Assembly (NCBI GenBank): GCA_016715365.1
Contig: JADKAM010000010.1
Coordinates: 1-64,000, forward strand
Reading direction: 5' to 3'
DNA: 64,000 bases
DNA from: Chitinophagaceae bacterium
GTDB taxonomy: Bacteria; Bacteroidota; Bacteroidia; Chitinophagales; Chitinophagaceae
Positions within the stretch are counted from its first letter, which is position 1; the number at the start of each line of letters is the position of its first letter. The translations under genes were made by a program, and so were the position numbers. Below, in pieces: positions 8,338 to 18,411 of the stretch. Under the pieces are notes generated by a model. That model worked only from the letters and a program-made list of their open reading frames with translations. It was not told the origin of the DNA and did not search any database.

Positions 8338-9248
8338 ATGAAAGCAGTCATTTATGAAAAATACGGATCGCCTGATGTGCTTGAATTGAAAGACATCAGC
8401 AAGCCTGTTCCCAAAGACAATGAAGTATTGATAAAAATACACGCAACAACTGTTTCGGCAGGCGACTGGAGAATGCGCAAAGCAGACCCCTTTCTGGCCC
8501 GGATCTTTAACGGGCTGTTTAAACCAGAAAAAAAGTAAAAATTCTGGGATTTGAGCTGGCAGGTGTGATTGAGGCTGTTGGCAAAAATGTTCAGGCATTT
8601 AAAGCAGGAGATGCTGTCTTTGCACAATGCGGCCTTCGCTTTGGAGGTTATGCTGAATATACCTGCCTGCCGGTAAATGAACTGATCGCTATCAAGCCTG
8701 CGAACATGAGTTTTGAAGAAGCTGCTGCTGTTCCGGTTGGTGGCCTTACCGCATTGCGCTTCTTAAAACAAAGCGGGGTAAAAACAGGGAGCCGTGTTTT
8801 AATATACGGAGCATCAGGCAGTGTGGGCAGTTTTGCCGTGCAGATCGCAAAGGCAATGGGTGCAGAAGTAACAGCCGCAAGCAGCCGGTCAAATACACCC
8901 CTGGTAACCAAACTGGGCGCTGATAAAACCATTGACTATACCAACCATGATTTTACAAAAACAACAGACAGGTTTGATGTAATTTTTGATGCGGTAGGAA
9001 AAACTTCCAAAGCGGCCTGCAGGCATTTACTAAATCCGGGAGGAAAATTTGTAACAGTTAAAAGCAATCCTGAGAAAAATACAGGAGACCTGTTGCAGCT
9101 AAAGGAACTGATTGAATCCGGTAAATTAATTTCAGTGATAGACAGACGGTACAGCCTGGAGCAGATCAGGGAAGCGCATGCCTATGTGGAATCATTCAGA
9201 AAAAAAGGAAATGTGGTGATCAATGTAATTCCACCGGAAGTTTTATAG
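8338..9248 (+). pseudogene. NAD(P)H:quinone oxidoreductase-like MDR protein, frameshifted in an A-tract
   Basis: A zinc-free medium-chain dehydrogenase/reductase. The N-terminal GroES-like part (MKAVIYEKYGSPDVLELKD, KIHATTVSAGDWRMR) runs from 8338 to a TAA at 8536-8538. The family sequence resumes one frame over as KILGFELAGVIEAVGKNV and continues to 9248. The NADPH fold is clear: YGASGSVGSFAVQIAKAMGAEV. The break falls in the seven-A run at 8528-8534; eight A's (or five) would rejoin the frames. Family members reduce quinones or enals, or are crystallin-like. A sequencing slip, slippage-based switching and a dead gene are all possible. The downstream frame could start at the GTG at 8565 but would lack half of the substrate domain. 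Confidence 0.85.
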
Positions 9249-9288
9249 CAGCAGCTGAAAGTGCCCATGCTGGTTACGTCATTTCACA

Positions 9289-10347
9289 CTATGTTTTTAT
9301 GGATTTAAAAATTTTGTACATGGTTGCTAAAACAGATTCATTAAATCCATGTGCCGTTTTTGGTAACAGATAATATTGTTTTGCAGGAGCTTTAATGCTG
9401 TTGAAATATTTCCGGGAAGCTTCTTTCGGTGTCAGCAGGTCTTCCATTCCCTGTATAAAATAAACGGGGATCTTAAATGAGGGATTGTCCTCCACCAGGT
9501 TTATAGTTGCCCTCATAGCTGTTACTCCCAATCTTTTATCACCAACATAATTAACGAAAGAATAATCATCCCCGTCGCTGCTGTGCCGGTTGTATGCCTC
9601 ATTATCATAAGCCGCTGACAGAACAAACCAGGAATCCGGCGCCGGTGTTGAATTCAGCCTTTCATATTTTTTTACGATCCTGAATATTTTACCAACATTT
9701 TTTGCTTCGGTGTAAGGTGGAAGCCCCAATGATTTCAGTATATCCAGCGAAGTTGTATCCTTATTTTTTTGAGCCAGTTGATACACTTTATGGTAGAGCG
9801 TCAGATCATCCGATGGGTCTGTAATTTGGGAATGGCCGATATAAGCGTAAAACAACTGTGGCCTTTTTGCAGCCATTTTAACACCCAATACTGAACCCCA
9901 GGAAGTTCCGAACAATATGACCTTTTTTTTATCAAGTTGTTTTAAAAGATGGGCAGTGAGTTCGAGACCATCAGCTACCATTTGATCAACCGTTAATGGA
10001 TTTGCCTGTAGGAATGCGGGCGTTAATTCCTCCGGGGCAGTGCGCCCATATGTTTTACCCGTTCCTCTCTGGTCCCATTGTACAATTATAAAATCCTTTT
10101 CCCAATCGCTGAAAAGGGCGTTTGAATAGGGACTGATGGGGCTACCCGGGCCGCCATGCAGGAATAAAATAACCGGTTTGGTACTTTCTCCATGAATGGT
10201 TACCCATTGTTCAATACCATTGATCTTGATAAAACCTTCTTCGTGAATGGTCCTTTTTGGATCAGCACCCATTCTATTGCCGCCAGGTTTTGCAAATATA
10301 TATACAGGGATACAAAACAAAAGGAAGAGGATAATTTTTTTCTGCAT
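9289..10347 (-). CDS. Secreted alpha/beta hydrolase, proline-iminopeptidase-like
   Basis: A 352-residue hydrolase counted from the second Met (10347), which opens a good signal peptide (MQKKIILFLLFCIPVYIFA); the 12 upstream codons are probably untranslated. Visible are HGGPGS (64-69), the DQRGTGKT turn, the nucleophile elbow GTSWGS with Ser149, the acid region QGMEDLLTP and the catalytic His in KTAHGFNE. The HGGPG and DQRG signatures are those of S33 prolyl aminopeptidases and related esterases. Export suggests a periplasmic peptidase or esterase; the actual substrate is unknown. The next gene upstream is also a secreted hydrolase. Confidence 0.85.
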   Translation of the reverse strand: MQKKIILFLLFCIPVYIFAKPGGNRMGADPKRTIHEEGFIKINGIEQWVTIHGESTKPVILFLHGGPGSPISPYSNALFSDWEKDFIIVQWDQRGTGKTYGRTAPEELTPAFLQANPLTVDQMVADGLELTAHLLKQLDKKKVILFGTSWGSVLGVKMAAKRPQLFYAYIGHSQITDPSDDLTLYHKVYQLAQKNKDTTSLDILKSLGLPPYTEAKNVGKIFRIVKKYERLNSTPAPDSWFVLSAAYDNEAYNRHSSDGDDYSFVNYVGDKRLGVTAMRATINLVEDNPSFKIPVYFIQGMEDLLTPKEASRKYFNSIKAPAKQYYLLPKTAHGFNESVLATMYKIFKSIKT

Positions 10348-10428
10348 GTGCGAAATAACGCTAAATAAATTGCTTGTGCTCATGGTCTTTGCTTATTGAT
10401 TGTAAAAAGGCCTGCTTGTTTATAAGTT

Positions 10429-11433
10429 TTAGAAAACTTCCTTCATGGCATTTTTTACCATGGTTTCAAATTCTTTTATTTCTTTAGCATCCGAAGGCAA
10501 ACCCAGCAATAAATGTAGCTGCCCAGCAAAACATTTATCCCAAACCTGCACACCTGCCTTTCGAAGTTTATCAGCATACAGCATCCCATCATCTCTCAGC
10601 GGATCAAATTCTGCATTGACAATGACCGCTGACGGTAACCCAGAGAGGTCTTTGTTTAAAACAGGAGATACTTCCGGGTTATCATATTGGCTTGGTGCAT
10701 AATTTTCTACTGCAAAATAACAGGCTGCTTTTGTTTGAAAATAACCGGTTGCATTTTGCTGGTACGACTGGGATGTTTCCATGTGCTGTGGCCGCATATC
10801 AGCAGGAAGCCCGTTTAACACCTGCAGCTTTATTTTTTTTGACAGTCCTTCCATTTTAGCTTTATGCGTTAACACTGCAACCAGGTTTGCACCTGCACTG
10901 TTACCCATTAAAACAATCCGGCTGGTATCACCGCCAAATTCAGCAGCATGTGCTGCGATCCATTTAAAGGCATTATAGCTATCATTAACTGCGGCAGGAA
11001 ATTTATTCTCCGGCGCAACCCGGTAGTCAACTGCAAATACAATTGCGCCGTAAGTTCTGGCATCCTGCCAAAGTGCATGTTCCAATCCCTGCACTAAGGG
11101 AGAAATAAATCCGCCTCCATGGTAATGTATGATCACCGGAAGATTTGTGGAATGGGATGGATTAAAAACCAAAACCGGAATACTATCACCCGTTATTTTA
11201 ATACGTTGCACATCTTCTTTTGAATATGGAATCACGGGCATGAACGGGAATTTGATTTTTTCAATGGGCACTTTACGGAGCTGTTCGATAGACATATCCT
11301 GGTAGCCGATCATTTTCAGGAATGAGGCAACCCGGGTATCCAATTGTCGGCTACCACAGGATTGTGCAAATATGTTTTGAATGGTTGCTCCAAAAAATAA
11401 GCTACAGGCTAAAAATGCTGTTATTTTTTTCAT
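10429..11433 (-). CDS. Secreted esterase of the hormone-sensitive-lipase family (alpha/beta hydrolase fold-3)
   Basis: A 334-residue protein with an N-terminal signal peptide (first 23 residues, ending FAQ). The HSL-family oxyanion motif HGGGF lies at 105-109, the DYRVAPENKFPAA motif typical of the family follows, and the nucleophile elbow GNSAG has Ser179. The acid (EFDPLRDDG) and a His near the C-terminus (QLHLLLG) complete the triad. Such enzymes hydrolyse short acyl esters. It is separated from the next hydrolase by about 80 bp on the same strand. Confidence 0.87.
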   Translation of the reverse strand: MKKITAFLACSLFFGATIQNIFAQSCGSRQLDTRVASFLKMIGYQDMSIEQLRKVPIEKIKFPFMPVIPYSKEDVQRIKITGDSIPVLVFNPSHSTNLPVIIHYHGGGFISPLVQGLEHALWQDARTYGAIVFAVDYRVAPENKFPAAVNDSYNAFKWIAAHAAEFGGDTSRIVLMGNSAGANLVAVLTHKAKMEGLSKKIKLQVLNGLPADMRPQHMETSQSYQQNATGYFQTKAACYFAVENYAPSQYDNPEVSPVLNKDLSGLPSAVIVNAEFDPLRDDGMLYADKLRKAGVQVWDKCFAGQLHLLLGLPSDAKEIKEFETMVKNAMKEVF

Positions 11434-11674
11434 GATGCAGATTGTTTACCTTTTTTGCTGTACTCGTTCCATTCATTCCACTCTCTTTTCTATTTGGTAA
11501 ATTGGAATTAGCTTCCCCATTTGCCTTTAAAAATAGACTTTTAATAACCCGGCCTTCCTGCCTGAAGCCCACAGTTTTTAACCGGTTTATTAGAGCCAGG
11601 TCCGTTAATGCCAAATGCCGGATGTTCAGTTTTTTGGTTCCAATATTCAACAGCTCCTATACAGTGCTATTTAT

Positions 11675-13219
11675 TTATTCAAAAATCAAAATGTCAGTTG
11701 TAGTTTTTTTTTCTTCAGCAATTTCGTCTTTTATTATCTGCCTGATATCTGCTTTGGCTCTTTCAAAAACAAAAACGGTAGTCCCAGATTCCCTTGCAAA
11801 AGTATTTGTAATAACCGCTGCAGTATAAGACTTCTCAAAAAACGGGCTGGTCTCAGCTAGTTCATCCCCTGCACTTTCCGGATTTTTGACCCGGATCAAA
11901 TTACGGAATGGTTTATCAAATTTAAACCAGTTAATATAATCTGCATTGAAAGAAACTGCATTGATATTCTTATTTTTTGTGTAGAAATTGATAGCTCCAG
12001 CCTGTCCATAATTATCACAAAGAATAAGCGTTTCTTCTGCAGGCGGAAGCAATGCATAAACTGAGTCTATCTTATTGGCCAGTTCTTTCCAACCCAGCAT
12101 GTCGGCAAAATCCTGGGGCAGGGCGTGGTCTTTACCGTCTTCCCAACGCAATAAACCAAATTTTTTATAGGATGCAGGATGACTCACAATATAATCAGGA
12201 CTTTTATTGGGAAATGCTACATTCAACATTGGTATGAAAAATAAAACAGGCATCATTACAGCAACCGGCTGCAGATATCTCTTCCAGCCTGTCTTTAAAA
12301 TACTTTCGAGGTAAACAGCACCAAAGGCAATGTAAACCGGGTACAATCCGATGGCATAATAACTTTTTGCTTTTAACAGGATAAAAACCAAAAGGGTGAA
12401 GCATAATGTCCAAAAGAAGAAACGGTATTTTTTAAATGGCGGATAAAACAGCAGCGCATACAATGCAGAAATAATTACAACCAGTGCCCCCATAAAAAAA
12501 AGCAGCTGATCCTTCAGAAAATTCCACCTGTTTACATTTACTAATTGTGTTTTTGCCAGTTGTTGCATATGATGATATACAGGAAACCCATTGCTGTACT
12601 GCCATGCCAGGTTGGGCGAAATAAGTACCAGGAAAAGCAAAATAGAAATATAAAGATGTTTATCCTTAAACACAGAGTGCCTGGTCAATAAAAGTGCCGG
12701 TAAAACTCCGGCTACCAGGAAAACAATATTATACTTATTTAAAAAACCAATAGCTAAAACCAGCATAGCAGTATAAAGCCATTTCGAACCTTCGGTATCG
12801 GTATATTTGATCAACAGAAAAAACAAGCTTGTCCAGCAAAGCGTATCCAGCGAATTGGGCTGATACAACATGTTTAGTCTTAACAGGGCAGAAAATAAAA
12901 TGCAGGTAGCTCCCAATACCAATGCGAACATATTACCTTTCAATGCCCGGGTAGCCTTCCAAACAACCACTAAAGTCAATGCCCCAAATAAAGCCGGGAA
13001 AAACCTTATCCAAAACAAAGTATTACCTAAATAGATAATTATTCCGGAGATCCAGGACGTAACGGGTGGTACTGATATATAACCCCAGGCTAAATGATTT
13101 GCCTGGTCAAGATGCAAAAATTCATCCCTCTGTAATTCGTATTCGGGGTTCACCAATACATATTGCAGTATGAATTTTGCTATAACAAATCCTGCCAGGA
13201 CTATGGTTTTCTTTGTCAT
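11675..13219 (-). CDS. Membrane glycosyltransferase, GT39/ArnT-like (PMT superfamily)
   Basis: A 514-residue protein with about ten hydrophobic helices. An acidic motif in the first external loop (LQRDEFLHLDQ, Arg31-Asp32-Glu33) matches the catalytic DE region of dolichyl/undecaprenyl-phosphate-sugar-dependent transferases. The C-terminal part from about residue 345 is a soluble extracytoplasmic domain, as in PMT/ArnT relatives. It probably transfers a sugar from a lipid carrier to an envelope acceptor; donor and acceptor are unknown. The start at 13219 gives a first helix right at the N-terminus. About 240 bp without a convincing gene separate it from the esterase downstream. Confidence 0.82.
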   Translation of the reverse strand: MTKKTIVLAGFVIAKFILQYVLVNPEYELQRDEFLHLDQANHLAWGYISVPPVTSWISGIIIYLGNTLFWIRFFPALFGALTLVVVWKATRALKGNMFALVLGATCILFSALLRLNMLYQPNSLDTLCWTSLFFLLIKYTDTEGSKWLYTAMLVLAIGFLNKYNIVFLVAGVLPALLLTRHSVFKDKHLYISILLFLVLISPNLAWQYSNGFPVYHHMQQLAKTQLVNVNRWNFLKDQLLFFMGALVVIISALYALLFYPPFKKYRFFFWTLCFTLLVFILLKAKSYYAIGLYPVYIAFGAVYLESILKTGWKRYLQPVAVMMPVLFFIPMLNVAFPNKSPDYIVSHPASYKKFGLLRWEDGKDHALPQDFADMLGWKELANKIDSVYALLPPAEETLILCDNYGQAGAINFYTKNKNINAVSFNADYINWFKFDKPFRNLIRVKNPESAGDELAETSPFFEKSYTAAVITNTFARESGTTVFVFERAKADIRQIIKDEIAEEKKTTTDILIFE

Positions 13220-13373
13220 TAAATTTTTCTGTGTTTGTTAATACTCAGTTTTGGTTCAATGTGATTTAGTTTTACTCATATACAGGCACTACAAGCATAG
13301 CTATCAACCCTGCTGCGGATAATTATTGCCCGACGAACCTTAACAAGCGGGCAATGTAACCGGCTAAACAGGC

Positions 13374-14585
13374 TTATTTCTTTTCCTTCAATAATGCTTC
13401 AAGCTTTTGTTTTGTTTCGGGAATTAATTTAAGTGATAAAGTCTTTTCGAAATTTTCTATAGCTTTTGCCTTATCCCCTTTTGCCAGGTACAGGTCTCCC
13501 AATCCATCATAACAATTAGCCGATCCGGGGTAGTTTGTAATATTCAGTTTAAACAAAGCTTCTGCTTTAATAAATTGTTTTTGCCTCAACATATAATAAG
13601 CAAGGCCATTAACCTGGTTTTCAGCCGGTTTAACGGGATAGCCAATTTGTTCAGAAACATTATTATAATGGGTTACTAATAAACAATCCATTTTAAAATT
13701 GGGATCATCTAACTCACTATTATAAATTTTAAGTTTGTAATAGTCAAAAATAAACCGGAGAGCATCATATTCCCCGATCAACCGCACGGAACCGTGATCG
13801 TCATTTTCATAGTATGCGTGCCTGAAACGCAATTGGTTTGGTTTATTTTTAGAAATATCTTTAATGAATTCAAGGTTGCTGCGGATAAGTTCAGTGCCTT
13901 CAGTAGTATCCTTTTGAACCTGGAGGGTATCCATTCCTTTTTCCATCCGGTTTGCCAATGCCATAAACAAGGTCTTCCCTTTGTATTTTGTATTTGCTAA
14001 AGCCAATTTCGCTTCCTTTACAATTTGCTGATCGTTCCACCATAAAGCGCCATCCAGAGAAATATAGGCATTGAATAAATATGGATGATGTATCATGGTG
14101 TTCACAACAGTGAGGCCGCCAACCGAGTGGCCGATGAAGATCTTATAAGAAGCTGTTGGATAATTTGATTCGATGAATGGCATCAATTCCTTTTCTACAT
14201 AAAGCATGAATTTTTGGCCGTTGCCTGTGATACCAGGCATTTCCTTGTCTGTACCAAATGTAAGATCCTTCATGCGGGCCGGGTGCAAAATCCCGACTAC
14301 GATCATGGGCGGACAAAGGCCTGCGTTACTCATGAATTCGGTCATACTAACCACATCATTAAAATTTGTATCCCCGTCTAATAAATAAATTACCGGGTAA
14401 CGCCCCTTTCCGGTATTGCCGATTCCTCCATTACTGGTTGGAATATGGATCCAGACTGTACGCTGTTCGTCCAATATTTTCGATGGTAACCTCTTTTCAA
14501 ATCCTGTTGTAAACGGATTGTTCTCCTGCGCTTTGGCACAAAAGGAAAAAACTAACATGACAACAGAATAAAAAAGTGTTTTCAT
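13374..14585 (-). CDS. Secreted esterase (PF00756-type) with C-terminal TPR
   Basis: The start is placed at 14585, where MKTLFYSVVMLVFSFCAKA forms a signal peptide; the frame extends 27 codons further upstream without family features. The body resembles esterase D / enterochelin-esterase-like hydrolases: YLLDGDTNF near the oxyanion loop, GHSVGG with Ser154, and a His in NDDHGSV. From about residue 335 one or two TPR-like repeats follow (NCYDGLGDLYLAKGDKAKAIE), a combination common in Bacteroidota. The product is about 403 residues. Substrate is unknown; siderophore esters or acylated sugars are possible. Confidence 0.83.
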   Translation of the reverse strand: MKTLFYSVVMLVFSFCAKAQENNPFTTGFEKRLPSKILDEQRTVWIHIPTSNGGIGNTGKGRYPVIYLLDGDTNFNDVVSMTEFMSNAGLCPPMIVVGILHPARMKDLTFGTDKEMPGITGNGQKFMLYVEKELMPFIESNYPTASYKIFIGHSVGGLTVVNTMIHHPYLFNAYISLDGALWWNDQQIVKEAKLALANTKYKGKTLFMALANRMEKGMDTLQVQKDTTEGTELIRSNLEFIKDISKNKPNQLRFRHAYYENDDHGSVRLIGEYDALRFIFDYYKLKIYNSELDDPNFKMDCLLVTHYNNVSEQIGYPVKPAENQVNGLAYYMLRQKQFIKAEALFKLNITNYPGSANCYDGLGDLYLAKGDKAKAIENFEKTLSLKLIPETKQKLEALLKEKK

Positions 14586-14730
14586 GGCTTTTTTAAAGAA
14601 TGATTTAGCATATTGCCTGGAGGCTTCCCTCCGCACAGCAGCATTAATGTTTGATCTTCTTATCATGTACCTGGTTTTTACTATTAAAATGGTAGTTTCT
14701 TTTTTACTTATTAGGCAAATGAAACAGAGA

Positions 14731-14913
14731 TCAGGCTAAATGCCTGCTGAGTATCCTGGTATTACTGCTGCGCTGAATATTCCACAGATCAACTACGGTA
14801 AATTCTTTGGCAGGAACAAAATGGGTGGCTACAGTTTCCTTTACTGTTGAAGTTAATTCAATTAACTGGTCTTTGCTCATTTTGGCAAAGTTCACATTTG
14901 TCTGTTTTTTCAT
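14731..14913 (-). CDS. Small conserved protein of unknown function
   Basis: A 60-residue basic protein ending in RILSRHLA. The pattern MKKQTNVNFAKMSKDQLIELTSTVKETVA and the core FTVVDLWNIQR resemble small proteins I recall from Chitinophagaceae, which keep the DLWNIQR core and an Arg-rich tail. No domain with a known role is recognisable. It stands alone, upstream of the TPR esterase on the same strand and separated from it by about 145 bp. Confidence 0.55.
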   Translation of the reverse strand: MKKQTNVNFAKMSKDQLIELTSTVKETVATHFVPAKEFTVVDLWNIQRSSNTRILSRHLA

Positions 14914-15011
14914 GATGCGTTTGTTTTAATTTTTAATGATCCGCAAAATTATTTAATGCCTGGTACGGGCGATAGGACAATCGGGTAGTTGAACCGGATT
15001 CTGTTAAAGTT

Positions 15012-15749
15012 TTAAACATTATCCTTGGCCTGTAACTTGTCGGATGTAATTGCAGACGGTCTGAATCCTTTTACTACCAGGTAAATGCCCAGTGAAAATT
15101 CAAATACCGCTACCAGCAGTGCGGCTAAACCTGCCAGGGGAGATTGCTGCCCGATAAAACCGAACATTATTGCCAGGTAACCTGCAATAAGCGGTGCGGC
15201 ACCCACTATTCCTATCAGCGCAAGCCCACGTGGCACCAGCCTTGATTTGTATAGCAGGAAACCTAATAACAAATCGTTGATGGCGGGTATGAAGCTTTGT
15301 CCCAGCAAAAAGATACGGTTGTACAAAGCTACCAGTGTATGGCTGCTGACCAGTGCACCTGCACCTGCTTCCTGCTGATGTAAGGTTACCACCGACAGCA
15401 GGAAGGCAACACCGGTGAAGATTGTAGCTGCTTCCAGTACCCGGGAAGTAACCAGCCCCAGGGCAGTTGCTTCGTTTTGCTTCTTAAGTACCGGGTACAG
15501 CACAACGGCTGTGCCAATACCGGCGAGTGCTACAATGATCTCCAGGAGTCCGCCGAAGATTGCATTGTTATTGGAAACGGAACTCATGATAAAGTTGGGT
15601 TCACGTATCGAACGATAGAGTGCAAGCGTGGGGATGGAGACAAACGTTAGCAGGTACAGTATACCTGCTAACAAGGAGGTCTTCCTTAGCGGACTCATCG
15701 GTACCCGCCTGGTTGATGTATCGCCAATAGCTTTTGTGATTGTGTTCAT
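15012..15749 (-). CDS. DUF4386-family integral membrane protein
   Basis: A 245-residue protein with six or so hydrophobic helices. The order of segments fits DUF4386: RKTSLLAGILYLLTF as the first helix, then the loop SNNNAIFGGLLEIIVALAGI, YNRIFLLGQSFIPAINDLLLGFLLY and a last helix LLVAVFEFSLGIYLVVKG. Function of the family is unknown; it often lies beside regulatory genes. No catalytic motif is visible. It lies between the PorT-like barrel gene and the small conserved gene, all minus strand. Confidence 0.75.
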   Translation of the reverse strand: MNTITKAIGDTSTRRVPMSPLRKTSLLAGILYLLTFVSIPTLALYRSIREPNFIMSSVSNNNAIFGGLLEIIVALAGIGTAVVLYPVLKKQNEATALGLVTSRVLEAATIFTGVAFLLSVVTLHQQEAGAGALVSSHTLVALYNRIFLLGQSFIPAINDLLLGFLLYKSRLVPRGLALIGIVGAAPLIAGYLAIMFGFIGQQSPLAGLAALLVAVFEFSLGIYLVVKGFRPSAITSDKLQAKDNV

Positions 15750-15823
15750 TTCTTTTAGTTTAAAATATTAACGATGTATTTTAAATAGCATAAGGATTTG
15801 CAGTAGTGCTTTCTTAGGGATTT

Positions 15824-16519
15824 TTATTTTACACCAAGTGGATTCTTTTTCCAGCGCTTTGAAAAATTCACGCTGATCATCACCGCCCTGTTATGCATTT
15901 CCTGCCCGTGAGCAATATTGGTTAAGCCATACACGTATCGTATATCCAGTGCAATACGCTTTTGTTTAAACGGAAACTCAACACCTCCCCCCATCTGTAT
16001 GCCGGCATCAAAACGTTTAAAGCCTCCGGGCGAATTATTGAATGATAGTTTTGTGGATACGTCTTCTGTTTTGCGGGTACCGCTGATCGTATATGTAATA
16101 GATGGCCCGGCATTGACATAGAAATTACCAAAATGAAAACGTGCCAGTACCGGTAGTTCCAATGTATTAAAGCGCAGGCTTGATACATTGTTGGTTATAG
16201 GATTACCAGCCTTTAATTTACCACCTTTTCTCATAAAATACAACTCGGAAACCACTGAAAATGCAGGGGTGATACCCGCCTGGAATGATGCCCCGGCCTG
16301 TATGCCATTGGATGATTTTTTGTAATCGGCAAGGGAACCGTTTGCTCCGCCGTAATTGATGTTGGTGCTTACCACATTCACCATCAGGTCAAGATAGGTT
16401 TTTGCCGTTTTTTTCTCTTTGTTAATGGTTGCAGATGCCGGTTTTGTAACCTGGCCAAATGTAGTTGCTGACAGGAAGATCATTCCCAACAGGATTGCTG
16501 TTTGTGTTTTTTGCTTCAT
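15824..16519 (-). CDS. PorT-family outer-membrane beta-barrel protein
   Basis: A 231-residue protein with a signal peptide (MKQKTQTAILLGMIFLSATTFG) followed by alternating beta strands. Typical barrel turns are seen: GIQAGASFQAGITPAFSVVS, ELYFMRKGG, FGNFYVNAGPSITYTISG, FDAGIQMGGGVEFPFK and a final VMISVNFSKRW strand. This fits OMP_b-brl_2/PorT-like barrels with about eight strands. The ligand or role is unknown. It lies directly downstream of the LytS/LytTR pair and could be a target of that system, which is inference from position only. Confidence 0.75.
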   Translation of the reverse strand: MKQKTQTAILLGMIFLSATTFGQVTKPASATINKEKKTAKTYLDLMVNVVSTNINYGGANGSLADYKKSSNGIQAGASFQAGITPAFSVVSELYFMRKGGKLKAGNPITNNVSSLRFNTLELPVLARFHFGNFYVNAGPSITYTISGTRKTEDVSTKLSFNNSPGGFKRFDAGIQMGGGVEFPFKQKRIALDIRYVYGLTNIAHGQEMHNRAVMISVNFSKRWKKNPLGVK

Positions 16520-16655
16520 GATTGTTATTTTTTGGTTTATAAATAATTAACTGAAGCAAAAGTATAAGACGGTTGCCGGGCTGGAAACTCAGCTATGCAA
16601 AGCGAGGGAGTATGTCTGCAAAAGGATGATATTGTTCTGCCAAATAATTGGCAGT

Positions 16656-17351
16656 TTATGGTTTGCTGCTGATAAGTTGAAGAAAAGTCTCTTTGTATGT
16701 TTCTGAAACGGGGATGAGTTGATCTGCAATCTTGATCCTGTTGCGTTCAACAGATTCAATCTTATTTATAGCAACCATGTACGATTTGTGAACCCTGCAT
16801 ACCAGGTGGCCGGGTATTAGTTGTTCCAGTTCAGCAAAATTCTGCAGCGTCATGACCTTCTTGGTTGTTGTATGAATACGCAGGTAATCCCGCATGCCTT
16901 CAATGTACAGGATATCGTTGATCATGATCTTTTCCAGGCGGTTCTCTGTTTTTATGAAAATGAAATCCGGTTGCTTTTCCGGCAGTCTTTTGTTTATATT
17001 TTCCTGCGCCTTGTTCACTGCCTGTAAAAAGCGGTTGAATGTAAATGGCTTCAACAGGTAATCTGTTATCTGTAGTTCGTATCCCTTTAAAGCATATTCC
17101 TGGTAGGCGGTTGTAATAATAACCTGGCTACTGATATTTGAACTTTCCAATAGTTCGATGCCTGATAGTTCATCCATATTTATATCCAGGAAAAGCAGGT
17201 CTACCTGGTTGCTGTTAAGGTAAGCCAGGCCATCCAATGCATTGTCGAAGGTTGCACTTAAGTTCAGAAAAGGAACTTTGCTTACAAAGTCTTTTGTTTT
17301 TTCAAGCGCAAGTGGCTCGTCTTCAATAATGATGCAGGTGTATTTATCCAT
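16656..17351 (-). CDS. LytTR-family response regulator
   Basis: A 231-residue response regulator. The receiver domain (1-120) has the acidic pocket EDEP at 10-13, the phosphoacceptor Asp56 (LLFLDINMD), Thr in IITTAYQ and Lys in LLKPF. The LytTR DNA-binding domain occupies about 126-231, with the typical HKSYMVAINKI and a final VSETYKETF segment. Its start overlaps the end of the upstream kinase gene by 8 bp, so the two are translationally coupled and form a two-component pair. Confidence 0.93.
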   Translation of the reverse strand: MDKYTCIIIEDEPLALEKTKDFVSKVPFLNLSATFDNALDGLAYLNSNQVDLLFLDINMDELSGIELLESSNISSQVIITTAYQEYALKGYELQITDYLLKPFTFNRFLQAVNKAQENINKRLPEKQPDFIFIKTENRLEKIMINDILYIEGMRDYLRIHTTTKKVMTLQNFAELEQLIPGHLVCRVHKSYMVAINKIESVERNRIKIADQLIPVSETYKETFLQLISSKP

Positions 17352-18411
17352 TGGGGATGCTTAAGTTAATTTTATAGCTTTCGTTCGTTTTGGTTACTTC
17401 AAGCCGGTGTGTGCCGGGGTAGATCAGCTTCAACCTTTTTTCGATGAGCATATTCCCTAAACCTCCATCATCCTGCACTGTTTTAATTTTCAGGTCCATT
17501 TTGTTTTCACAAAGTAATTGCGTTGTTCCATCGGTAATTACAATATGAATCCTGATGGCATGTTCAAGCTTTTTGTTATTGGTATGTTTAAAGGCATTTT
17601 CCATAAAAGGAATTAAAACCATGGGTGCAATGTATTTACCGGCAGGTGATCCGCTTACCCGGAAATCTACGTAGTTTGGATTTGCCGTTCTTATTTTTTG
17701 TAAGTCGATATACTTCTCTATATACTCCACTTCCCTGGAAAGGAGGATCTTATCTGTCTTCGTTTCGTACAGGATAAACCGCATAATGTCCGACAGTTTA
17801 TTCAGGTAATCTGATGCTGTAACTGCATCTCTTAAGATCAATGCATCAATATTGTTGATGGTATTGAATAAAAGATGGGGATCTAGCTGCGATTTTACCA
17901 AAGCCATTTCCATTTCATAATTCTTTTCACGCAGCAGTTCTTTCATTTTCATTTCATTGAACCAGGATACAAATCCCCGGATGACAAATGCCACAATACC
18001 GCAGATCATACCAATAGCCGTCATGATGATAATGACTCTTACTGCAGTTGACCGGCCATTTTTGCCGCCATTGTCCATGTCGGTTATGCGGCCGGTTTCT
18101 ATAAAATAACGAAGCAATACATAAGCCGCTATAGCAGCCCCCACAGAGATCAGTAATCCCCAAACCAATGAAAGCAAATACTTTTTTTGCTGCAGGTATT
18201 TTGGAAACAGGATAGCATAATACAGCGAATAAGAAATAACAGAAGGGATAAAGGCGAACAATAGAAGAGTCTTCAGTGCATTCATAATACGGGCAACCTG
18301 GTTTACTGCGTTTACATTGGTTCTGTAATAAACTGCAAGAACAATGGCCACCAGAATAAAATAGCATAGCCAGAATCCTACATGCAATAAAACCATAAAC
18401 GATTTCTTCAT
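17344..18411 (-). CDS. LytS/YehU-type sensor histidine kinase
   Basis: A 355-residue membrane kinase with four transmembrane helices in the first 150 residues (about 8-30, 48-70, 80-102, 124-146). The His_kinase (PF06580) motif follows, VKSQLDPHLLFNTINNID, with His179 as the phosphorylated residue. ATP-binding features are present in the C-terminal third (IPFMENAFKH, then a GGLGN turn). There is no recognisable extracellular sensor domain, so the signal is probably sensed in the membrane. It overlaps its cognate LytTR regulator by 8 bp. Confidence 0.92.
   Translation of the reverse strand: MKKSFMVLLHVGFWLCYFILVAIVLAVYYRTNVNAVNQVARIMNALKTLLLFAFIPSVISYSLYYAILFPKYLQQKKYLLSLVWGLLISVGAAIAAYVLLRYFIETGRITDMDNGGKNGRSTAVRVIIIMTAIGMICGIVAFVIRGFVSWFNEMKMKELLREKNYEMEMALVKSQLDPHLLFNTINNIDALILRDAVTASDYLNKLSDIMRFILYETKTDKILLSREVEYIEKYIDLQKIRTANPNYVDFRVSGSPAGKYIAPMVLIPFMENAFKHTNNKKLEHAIRIHIVITDGTTQLLCENKMDLKIKTVQDDGGLGNMLIEKRLKLIYPGTHRLEVTKTNESYKINLSIPNG

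Noticed and set aside
11402..11650. 82-codon minus-strand frame upstream of the 10429 esterase
   Set aside because: It overlaps the esterase start, has no recognisable pattern and no clear start context.
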